Shown here: piece after piece, positions 9,971 to 16,323 of the stretch
How positions within the stretch are numbered: the stretch's first letter is position 1
Layout of the letters: every line of letters starts with the position of its first letter
From: an uncultured Oscillospiraceae bacterium
Lineage (GTDB): Bacteria; Bacillota; Clostridia; Oscillospirales; Acutalibacteraceae
DNA length: 64,000 nt
Reading direction: 5' to 3'
Assembly: GCA_902478605.1 (NCBI GenBank)
Contig: CABSLQ010000006.1
Location: forward strand, 1 to 64,000
Translations under genes and position numbers: made by a program
Notes under the pieces: model-generated
What the model was told of the DNA's origin: nothing
What the model saw: the letters and a program-made list of their open reading frames with translations, nothing else
Database searches by the model: none

Positions 9971-10882
9971 ATGGAGCAAAACAGGCGGCGTGTTTCAGAG
10001 CCGGTCCGGAAACAGGGATGGGTATATTCCCTGTCCTTTTTTCTGCCGGCGCTGGTGCTGCTGCTGGTGTACATATCCCTAGGGTTTTACCCCTTCGGTG
10101 AAAAGTCTCTGCTGACGGCGGACATGTACGGGCAATACACCTGTTTCATTTCCTATTTGAAAGATATGCCCGCCAACGGCAACGACCTGTTCTACACCTT
10201 CAGCAAGAGCCTTGGCGGGGATATGTTCGGCTTTGCCGCTTATTATCTGCTCAGCCCCTTTAACTGGATCGCCCTGTTTTTCTCCACCCGCGATCTGCCT
10301 CAGGCCATGATGCTGATTACCCTTCTGAAAACGGGAGCCGCCGGCTTGACCTTCAGTGTGTTCGCCGCCCGGGAAAGCGGTTTTCGCAAGGGGGTTCCCC
10401 TGTTTTCCGCCGGCTATGCCCTGATGGCCTTTATGTTTGTGTATCAGCAGAACATTTTATGGCTGGATGCGGTGATCGGCCTGCCGCTGGTGCTTCTCGG
10501 TATCCACCGGCTGGTGACGGAGAAGAAGCCGCTGCTGTATGCGGTCTCCCTTGGGCTGTGTCTGGCGGTCAACTATTACACCGGCTATATCCTCTGCCTG
10601 TTTGCGGTGCTGTACTTTCTCTACAAGGCGGTGATGACCACCGCCTTTACAAGCAAGGAGGGACGGCATGCCTGCTGCCGGGCCGCCGTCCGGTTCGCGC
10701 TGTCCTCGCTACTGGCGGCGGGACTGGCGGCGGTGATTACGCAGGCACATACAGGCGGCGAACAAGACGGTTCCCCCCGAAAACCGGGAGAAGGGCACAC
10801 GGACCGCCGATTAAAAGGGCAGCGGCCGCCATATGGGCGGCCGCTGTTTTCCGGAATTATGGCTTTTTACGGCGGCGGGTAA
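9971..10882 (+). pseudogene. YfhO-family membrane protein, truncated after ~255 residues
   Basis: The N-terminal 255 residues closely resemble those of the full-length YfhO-family protein at 54713-57763. Shared features are a hydrophobic N-terminus, TADMYGQY and GLGGDMFG-like loops, the LSPFNW motif and at least six membrane helices. YfhO proteins are normally 850-1000 residues, with a large extracytoplasmic C-terminal domain. Similarity stops inside a predicted helix at about 10738. The remaining 45 codons are polar, low-complexity sequence that runs through a hairpin terminator. A good ribosome site (GGGGAGG) and promoter remain. The gene is read as a 3'-deleted relic; a short functional form is less likely. 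Confidence 0.8.
10812..10851. terminator. bidirectional hairpin terminator
   Basis: CAGCGGCCGCC (10820-10830) pairs with GGCGGCCGCTG (10836-10846), followed by TTTT on the plus strand and, more loosely, TTTT on the minus strand. It sits between the converging yfhO relic and the secreted-protein gene, inside the relic's artificial C-terminal reading frame. Confidence 0.7.
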
Positions 10883-11513
10883 CGCCAAGGATTCCCATCA
10901 CAGCACACAGGATAACCAGTGCACCCGCCACACAGAGCAGGACCAGCACCCACACCGGCTGCTGCGGGGCGGGGATTGTATCCTCTGCGGCAGCCGGGGA
11001 GGCCTCAAAGTCCCAGCGCACCGGTGCATCGACCGGCTCGCCGGCATAGTTAAACGCGCAGTACAGCGATATGGCAAATTCACGCGATTCCCCGCGTGCA
11101 ATCTGTTTTTCCTCGATGACCAGGCCGTCCGCGTCCGCAATGCGGGAATACGGGCCTTCGTACAGCACCTGGTCTCCCTGGGCCACCCGGATGCGCAGCG
11201 CACTGAGATAGGCCAGCGCCTCCTCGTCCCCGTAGGGCAGCACCACCGCCTTCAGCCGCATATCCACCGCCGCCTTGTCTTCATTGACAAAGCGCAGCCG
11301 GCCGTTTTCCATCCCCTGCCCGGCCGTGAGGGAGGGGGCTTCCCAAAAGGCCCCCTGATCCACCGGCTCGGTCAGGATGCGGCCGCTGTCCCCTTCGCTG
11401 ATAACGGTCAGGGTCTTTTCCGCCACCGTCTGCGCGGAGGCGCACAGACCGGTCGTCAGCATAAGCGCCGCCGTCATCGCCGCGGCGCGGATAAATCCGC
11501 GTTTTATGCTCAT
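10857..11513 (-). CDS. secreted, membrane-anchored protein of unknown function
   Basis: I do not recognise the family. The 218-residue protein has a signal peptide (residues 1-28, ending ASA), an extracytoplasmic beta-rich domain of about 150 residues, and one C-terminal membrane helix (about 187-210) followed by the basic stop-transfer RRRKKP. It is therefore a single-pass surface protein with its domain outside. The start overlaps the LamG-protein stop in an ATGA, so the two are translationally coupled and likely form one surface unit. The domain could be an accessory or pilin-like beta sandwich, but nothing in the sequence decides this. Confidence 0.75.
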   Translation of the reverse strand: MSIKRGFIRAAAMTAALMLTTGLCASAQTVAEKTLTVISEGDSGRILTEPVDQGAFWEAPSLTAGQGMENGRLRFVNEDKAAVDMRLKAVVLPYGDEEALAYLSALRIRVAQGDQVLYEGPYSRIADADGLVIEEKQIARGESREFAISLYCAFNYAGEPVDAPVRWDFEASPAAAEDTIPAPQQPVWVLVLLCVAGALVILCAVMGILGVTRRRKKP

Positions 11514-12547
11514 GAGCGGCCATCCCCCTTTCGTCCCGTTTTTCCGCCGGGCTGCCGCAGGCTGAGAAAAAGGGAGAGCCCGATAACCAGAACCAGTACG
11601 CCGCCCACGAGCACCACCGTGATAACCGGCAGGCCGAAAATCGTGGCCCCGCCGCCGTGTGCCGGCTGCGTCGGGGCTGCCGTGGCCGCCGGCTCCGTCG
11701 GGATATACGGCGCGGTAGTCTCCGGCATGGGTTCGTCGTTCAGCGGATCCGCTCCGGCGGCCATGGCGGCGACCTGTTCATCGGTCAGCGCCACCTCATA
11801 CAGCGCCACATCGTCCAGCATCGCGTGCAGATAGCCCTCGTCGCCTACGCCGGCCCCCACCTTCAGGGTAAGCGCCTGCAGCTCTACCATGCTCATGATC
11901 AGAATATCGTCAAACCACAATGTGCCGTCGACATACAGCTTCATGGTCTGCTGATCGGATACCACGGCAATATGGTGCCACTCGTTTTCAGGCAGACCGT
12001 AGGAAATGCCGTCCTGCGCGCCGTTGAACTGCTCGAGGCGGGTCGCCGGCTGATTCCTGCCGGAGTTAAAATTAAAATCCAGGTACAGGCCGTTCAGATA
12101 GCCGCCGTTTTCCGCCTGCTTTGCGGTGTCGCGCGCAAACGGACTGACCGACAGCCAGCGTTCCTGCCGCCGGGCATAAGTGAACAGCCGCTGATCATAG
12201 CGGGAGCTTTCCTCCCCGCCTTCCGGTGCGCCCTGCCAGTTCACCCAGGCGGTGAAGCTGAAAAAATTGGTTTTCAGCTGGTTATATCCGACCTGCAGGT
12301 ATTCGGATTTCCCGTCGAGGAGCAGCGCCTTGCCGTCCCGTCCGTCCACCCAGGTCATGCCCGCCTTGTCCTGTTCCTCGCCGTCCCGGTAATAGGAAAC
12401 GAGATCCGACGTTTCCTCCGGTTCGGTCACGATCCACAGGCGCCCCTTGGAAAAGCCGGGCAAAGCCGCGGCGGATAATCCCGACAGCAGGACGGCGCAG
12501 AACGCCGCCGCCGTCAGCCGTATGGCAAAACGTTTTCCCCCATGCAT
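11510..12547 (-). CDS. LamG/concanavalin-like surface protein
   Basis: The 345-residue protein has a signal peptide (to about residue 30), a laminin-G/concanavalin A-like jelly-roll domain (about 60-255), a Pro/Thr/Ala-rich linker and a C-terminal membrane helix with a basic tail. LamG hallmarks include GKALLLDGKSEYLQVG, FTAWVNWQG, ENEWHHIAVVSDQQTMKLYVDG and LDDVALYEVALTDEQ. Such domains usually bind glycans or proteins at the cell surface. The ATG at 12547 is used; a GTG two codons earlier is also possible. It leads a two-gene unit with the coupled membrane-anchored protein. Confidence 0.82.
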   Translation of the reverse strand: MHGGKRFAIRLTAAAFCAVLLSGLSAAALPGFSKGRLWIVTEPEETSDLVSYYRDGEEQDKAGMTWVDGRDGKALLLDGKSEYLQVGYNQLKTNFFSFTAWVNWQGAPEGGEESSRYDQRLFTYARRQERWLSVSPFARDTAKQAENGGYLNGLYLDFNFNSGRNQPATRLEQFNGAQDGISYGLPENEWHHIAVVSDQQTMKLYVDGTLWFDDILIMSMVELQALTLKVGAGVGDEGYLHAMLDDVALYEVALTDEQVAAMAAGADPLNDEPMPETTAPYIPTEPAATAAPTQPAHGGGATIFGLPVITVVLVGGVLVLVIGLSLFLSLRQPGGKTGRKGDGRS

Positions 12548-12663
12548 CGGCACAAAGTCCCCGTTCTTTCATAGAATACCTCTATTGTCTTATTTTTTCG
12601 TCCGCTTGTCAATCCCCCTGCGGCTCTTTCTCACCGCGGCCGCAGGCGGTTTCCGTTTTATGC

Positions 12664-12691
12664 TTGCCCGTGCTCTGTTTTGTGCTATAAT
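12664..12691 (+). promoter_or_regulatory. rarA promoter
   Basis: TTGCCC (12664-12669), a 16-base spacer and the consensus TATAAT (12686-12691) precede rarA by about 35 bases. AGAAGGAGG then lies before the ATG. Confidence 0.7.
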
Positions 12692-12726
12692 TTTTAAAAG
12701 AGTATACAAGAAGGAGGCCGAACGCC

Positions 12727-14067
12727 ATGGAGCAGGAATCGCTGTTCACCCCGATGGAAAAGGAAAACGAACCGCTGGCCAGCCGTCTGCGCCCCGCCAC
12801 GCTCGACGGCTTTGTCGGACAGCAGCATCTGCTTGGCGAAAGAGGCGTGCTGCGCCAGATGATCGAACATGACCGCGCGCCCTCCATGATTTTTTGGGGG
12901 CCGCCCGGCGTGGGCAAAACCACCCTGGCCCGCATCATTGCTAACCGCACGCGGGCGGCTTTTGTCAACTTCAGCGCTGTCACCAGCGGAATCAAGGAAA
13001 TCAAAGAGGTCATGGCCGATGCCGAGCGCGGCCGTCTATCCGGCCAGAAAACCATTGTATTTGTGGATGAAATCCACCGCTTCAACAAGGCACAGCAGGA
13101 TGCGTTCCTTCCCTATGTCGAGAAGGGGAGCATCACCCTCATCGGCGCCACCACCGAGAACCCCTCCTTTGAGGTGAATTCCGCATTGCTGTCCCGGTGC
13201 AAGGTGTTCGTTCTGAAGGCCCTGACGACCGAAGAAGTCGCCGGGCTGCTCCGGCATGCGCTGTCTGCTCCTGAAGGGCTGGGGAATCAGCGCATTGCGC
13301 TGTCCGACGCCCACATTCATTTGGTAGCGGAATTTTCCAACGGCGATGCGCGCATTGCGCTGAACACCCTCGAAATGGTGGTGCTTAACGGGGAATTGTC
13401 GCGCGACGGCACCATCACGGTGACCGATGCCGTGGTGGAGCAGTGCCTCGGCAAAAAAGCCCTGCTGTTTGACAAGCAGGGGGAAGAGCATTACAACACG
13501 ATTTCCGCCATTCACAAGTCGCTTCGCAACAGCGATGTGGACGCGGCATTGTATTGGACGGCGCGGATGCTCGAGGCGGGCGAAGACCCGCTGTATATTG
13601 CCCGGCGGCTCATCCGGTTTGCGAGCGAGGATATCGGCATGGCGGACAGCCGCGCGCTGGAAATCACCGTGGCCGCGTACCAGGCCTGCCATTTTCTCGG
13701 TATGCCCGAATGCAATGTGCATCTGGCGCATGCGGTGATTTACCTGGCGCTGGCGCCCAAGTCCCGCGCGGTAGACAGCGCCTACGCCGCCGCGGCGAAG
13801 GATGCGCGGGACAGCCTCGCCGAACCGGTGCCGCTGTGCATCCGCAATGCCCCCACCGGGCTGATGAAGGATCTTGGCTACGGGGAGGGCTATCAGTTTG
13901 ATCCGGGCACCGCGCTCAATTTGACCACCATGCAGTGCCTGCCGGACAGCCTCGCCGGGCGTCACTACTACGACCCGAGCCCGTTTGGCGCGGAAAAACG
14001 CTGCCGGGATACACTCGAAGAGATCGCCGCATGGAAAGAGGCTCACAAGCAGGGGGAGGCGCCATAA
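12727..14067 (+). CDS. rarA: replication-associated recombination protein A (AAA+ ATPase)
   Basis: RarA (MgsA) is a clamp-loader-like AAA+ ATPase that acts at stalled replication forks. The 446-residue protein has the N-terminal PLASRLRP, Walker A GPPGVGKTT (about residues 58-66), Walker B VDEIHRFNKAQQDA, sensor motifs GATTENPSFEVN and the C-terminal MgsA oligomerisation domain (SEDIGMADSRAL through PHxGxxGYEDGYQFDP-type sequence). Length is normal. The ribosome site AAGGAGG is strong. It has its own promoter and terminator and so appears to be a single-gene transcript. Confidence 0.96.
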   Translation: MEQESLFTPMEKENEPLASRLRPATLDGFVGQQHLLGERGVLRQMIEHDRAPSMIFWGPPGVGKTTLARIIANRTRAAFVNFSAVTSGIKEIKEVMADAERGRLSGQKTIVFVDEIHRFNKAQQDAFLPYVEKGSITLIGATTENPSFEVNSALLSRCKVFVLKALTTEEVAGLLRHALSAPEGLGNQRIALSDAHIHLVAEFSNGDARIALNTLEMVVLNGELSRDGTITVTDAVVEQCLGKKALLFDKQGEEHYNTISAIHKSLRNSDVDAALYWTARMLEAGEDPLYIARRLIRFASEDIGMADSRALEITVAAYQACHFLGMPECNVHLAHAVIYLALAPKSRAVDSAYAAAAKDARDSLAEPVPLCIRNAPTGLMKDLGYGEGYQFDPGTALNLTTMQCLPDSLAGRHYYDPSPFGAEKRCRDTLEEIAAWKEAHKQGEAP

Positions 14068-14086
14068 GCCTTCGCCGTACCAAAAA

Positions 14087-14126
14087 GAAAATCTCCCGCC
14101 GCATCGGCCCGGCGGGAGATTTTTTA
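14087..14126. terminator. bidirectional terminator, rarA / ImmA-like gene
   Basis: ATCTCCCGCC and GGCGGGAGAT arms with an A-tract before and TTTTTT after. It serves rarA from the left and the convergent metallopeptidase gene from the right. Confidence 0.85.
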
Positions 14127-14675
14127 ATACTCAGAAGTTCCATAACAGCCTGCCAGTTCGTTCTTCAGGAAGTCTGCCTGTGACATATACGGCGGCTCTA
14201 TATGATGGCCCTTATTCTTCAGCACGCGAAGCTTGAAGTCAAGCAGCTCAGGCGGTATATACAGCGCCTTGGCAATGCTGAAAAAAGAACGGTCCCCGCC
14301 CTCCAGCAGTTTGAGCAGCTCGTCATCGTCAATGAGCAGCTCCGATGCAAAAAGATTGGCCTCGTATTCAGCCGGTGAGGCGCTGTCAAACAGCGCCAGT
14401 TCGTGAAAGCCACGCATGGCAGCCAGTTCTTTATGCAGCACCCCGTGGCCCAGTTCATGGCCGCACAGGATTTTATGCAGCGGCTGTGCCGTCCGCTGAT
14501 TGATCACAATATTCCGGATACGGGACTGACAGAAAAAATACGCTTTTATGTCCTGACCCAGATCTTTATACCGGATATGGATGCCCAATCCCCTACATAT
14601 GGCAAACGGATCCCTTGTGCCATATTTCCTGACGAGAGCATTGGCCCGCGCGGATATGTAGTCCATATTGACCAT
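14124..14675 (-). CDS. ImmA/IrrE-family metallo-endopeptidase
   Basis: The 183-residue protein has a zinc-protease HELGH motif at residues 73-77 and a downstream Glu in the EYEANLFASELL helix, the pattern of ImmA/IrrE (COG2856) peptidases. In the known ICEBs1 system ImmA cleaves the XRE repressor ImmR to derepress the element. Here it lies 133 bases downstream of an XRE gene in the same orientation, the usual arrangement, so that repressor is its probable substrate. The start is the ATG at 14675, preceded by GGAAAGG at a slightly long distance; an ATG three codons later is the alternative. Confidence 0.88.
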   Translation of the reverse strand: MVNMDYISARANALVRKYGTRDPFAICRGLGIHIRYKDLGQDIKAYFFCQSRIRNIVINQRTAQPLHKILCGHELGHGVLHKELAAMRGFHELALFDSASPAEYEANLFASELLIDDDELLKLLEGGDRSFFSIAKALYIPPELLDFKLRVLKNKGHHIEPPYMSQADFLKNELAGCYGTSEY

Positions 14676-14808
14676 CGCAGAGATAATCCTTTCCTTTCAG
14701 CATTTCAGGAATCGCCGCGCCAGCGGCATGTCCGCCGCCGGTACAAGTGAAATATAGCATATAAGCTGTACGATAAATCGGACAGCAAGCCGCTTCGCCG
14801 CGTTGACA

Positions 14809-15258
14809 TCAGGATTTCTTTTTGCGCGTCGGCCTCTTTTTGGGGGTGAATTTCGCCCGCGCTTCCTCCTTGGATTCCAGGTACACTTCCATGATCGACT
14901 GAAAAAAGATGTCTTTGGCTTCTTCATCAAGCGTTCCCCCGGCAAACAGGGCAGAGGTTCGGTTCAAAATCTCGGCCGCTTCCCGGACGCCCTTGTAACC
15001 GTATGTCTTCTTTACGTTGGCAAGAAAAATATCCTGATCGATGTTTTTCTTCGGATCGGTTTCTTCCTCGTCCAGCAAATAGCCAACGGATACATGCAGC
15101 GCTTCGGCGATTTTCTGCACGTTTCCGCTGCGCGGCATAACGCCGGCCTGCTCATAGGCGTAGAGCGACCGCTCGGATATGCCGGTTTTTTGTGCCAGTT
15201 CGCTTTGGGAAAGATCCAAAGCCAGCCGCGCCTGCTTCACTTTTTCGCCAAATGTCAT
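14809..15258 (-). CDS. XRE-family repressor (ImmR-like)
   Basis: The 149-residue protein has a Cro/C1-type HTH at residues 4-60 (SQSELAQKTGISERSLYAYEQ, then KIAEALHVSVGYLLD). Its C-terminal helical region ends in a very basic tail (PKKRPTRKKKS). The ATG at 15258 follows GAGG at eight bases; a TTG two codons earlier is less suitable. It is transcribed from the promoter at 15360-15388 and faces the zinc-ribbon gene across a compact operator region, so it probably represses both directions. A HELGH peptidase lies downstream and may inactivate it. Confidence 0.88.
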   Translation of the reverse strand: MTFGEKVKQARLALDLSQSELAQKTGISERSLYAYEQAGVMPRSGNVQKIAEALHVSVGYLLDEEETDPKKNIDQDIFLANVKKTYGYKGVREAAEILNRTSALFAGGTLDEEAKDIFFQSIMEVYLESKEEARAKFTPKKRPTRKKKS

Positions 15259-15288
15259 CGCCAAAACCTCATTTCAAAAAACTGGAAA

Positions 15289-15356
15289 AACTTCCGGTTA
15301 ACCGTTGACAAACTTCTGATTGTCCTGTATACTGTTATTGCAGATAACTTCCGATT
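15289..15356 (+). repeat. three direct repeats AACTTCYGRTT (operator half-sites)
   Basis: Near-identical 11-mers start at 15289 (AACTTCCGGTT), 15311 (AACTTCTGATT) and 15346 (AACTTCCGATT). The second lies wholly inside the spacer of the rightward promoter. Their placement suggests sites for the XRE protein. Confidence 0.7.
15305..15333 (+). promoter_or_regulatory. rightward promoter for the zinc-ribbon gene
   Basis: TTGACA (15305-15310), 17 bases, TATACT (15328-15333). It is nearly perfect consensus, and its spacer begins with an AACTTCTGATT operator-like repeat. Confidence 0.88.
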
Positions 15357-15379
15357 AATATATTACAGAAGAAGTTATC
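15343..15379. promoter_or_regulatory. operator-like inverted repeat between divergent promoters
   Basis: GATAACTTC (15343-15351) is matched exactly by GAAGTTATC (15371-15379). The right arm lies in the spacer of the leftward promoter and the left arm just downstream of the rightward -10, so a bound dimer or tetramer could block both. Confidence 0.75.
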
Positions 15380-15388
15380 ATCTGTCAA
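15360..15388 (-). promoter_or_regulatory. leftward promoter for the XRE-ImmA unit
   Basis: The minus strand reads TTGACA (15388-15383), 17 bases, TAATAT (15365-15360), a strong promoter aimed at the XRE gene. It is divergent from the 15305-15333 promoter. Confidence 0.85.
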
Positions 15389-15423
15389 GGGATTCGCGAA
15401 AATTTTTAAAGGAAGTGGATAGA

Positions 15424-15621
15424 ATGGACCAAACTAAATTTAAAGCGAGCTGTCCGGTCTGCGGACGAAACCTGTTCCGCGGTTCAACCCATTCCTATAT
15501 GGAAGGGAACTGTCCCAAATGCGGAAGTTTTCTGCAGATCACATTTCACGATACCGGCGTCAGCGCCGTTACCGGGCCGCCGGCGCAGGCGGCCAAAGCG
15601 GAGTCTTTCAAAACAGAATAG
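15424..15621 (+). CDS. Com-like zinc-ribbon small protein
   Basis: A 65-residue protein with two Cys pairs, CPVCG at residues 10-14 and CPKCG at 30-34, twenty residues apart. The spacing and the intervening LFRG resemble the phage Mu Com protein (CxxC...LFK...CPRC), an RNA-binding translational activator; this comparison is from memory. The start ATG at 15424 follows AAAGGAAG. It is controlled by the strong promoter with embedded operator repeats and ends at a hairpin terminator, so it is a single-gene unit regulated by the divergent XRE protein. A generic zinc-ribbon role is the alternative. Confidence 0.72.
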   Translation: MDQTKFKASCPVCGRNLFRGSTHSYMEGNCPKCGSFLQITFHDTGVSAVTGPPAQAAKAESFKTE

Positions 15622-15662
15622 ATTTGCCGAAGAGACGTTGGACTTGTTAAGCTATCAAGAGG

Positions 15663-15720
15663 AACCTGGCAGATCAAAGTCGCTGCATACCTGCAGCCAT
15701 TTTGATCGGCCAGGTTTTTT
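15663..15720 (+). terminator. terminator of the zinc-ribbon gene
   Basis: AACCTGGC-GATCAAA pairs with TTTGATC-GCCAGGTT, followed by TTTT, a long two-part stem downstream of the 15621 stop. Confidence 0.85.
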
Positions 15721-15789
15721 GTTTTTAAAGCGGACACGGCCTGACCGCTTTAACCTGTAGCATGTGCGGTGAAAGGGGGGGAGAACCGC

Positions 15790-16179
15790 TTGGAAACGAT
15801 CGAACGACGGACAGCCATGCTCAAGCTGCTGTGCCGGCGCCGGCATGAAACCGTGAAAAACCTGGCTGCAGAATTCGGCGTTTCCGAGCGGACGGTCCGA
15901 CGGGATGTGGAGACGCTGAGTCTCAGCGAGCCCATCTATACACAGCCCGGAAGATATGGCGGCGGCGTGTATGTGACGGACAATTTTTCCATGGACAGAA
16001 TGTATTTTCAAAGCGCAGAGGCTTCCGTCCTGCAAAAGCTGCTCCTCTGTGTGGAAAACGGCCGGAAATGCGATCTGTCCACCGACGAAACGGCGGTTTT
16101 AAAAAGGCTGATCGCCGATTATACGAAACCGTCCCCGCCAAACAAAACGGAACAGGGAAAACAACGTGATGCAAGATGA
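15790..16179 (+). CDS. small HTH (DeoR/HTH_11-type) regulator
   Basis: A protein of about 129 residues with a winged helix-turn-helix at residues 1-60 (ERRTAMLKLLCRRRHETVKN, then AAEFGVSERTVRRDVETLS and a wing near YTQPGRYGGGVYV). There is no effector or WYL domain; the C-terminal part is a short helical tail. Stand-alone proteins of this kind are frequent in accessory regions of gut Firmicutes. The TTG at 15790 is chosen because a GGGGGGGAG tract precedes it at good spacing; a GTG at 15769 is the alternative. A 42-base palindromic terminator follows. Target genes are unknown. Confidence 0.75.
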   Translation: METIERRTAMLKLLCRRRHETVKNLAAEFGVSERTVRRDVETLSLSEPIYTQPGRYGGGVYVTDNFSMDRMYFQSAEASVLQKLLLCVENGRKCDLSTDETAVLKRLIADYTKPSPPNKTEQGKQRDAR

Positions 16180-16242
16180 GATGGTGGAAACCGGAGGAGG
16201 ACGAATTTAAAAACGCCGAAACACACGGGGAACGGAACGCCA

Positions 16243-16284
16243 AAAGCCCCTCCGGCTGCAGAGCTCTGCAGCCGGAGGGGCTTT
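16243..16284. terminator. 42-base perfect palindromic terminator
   Basis: AAAGCCCCTCCGGCTGCAGAG is followed at once by its exact reverse complement, with short T/A tracts outside. It lies between the converging HTH and glycoside hydrolase genes and probably serves both. Confidence 0.8.
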
Positions 16285-16323
16285 GTGCTTACACATGCTT
16301 GGAGAGGCCGAACGGCCGTCCTC

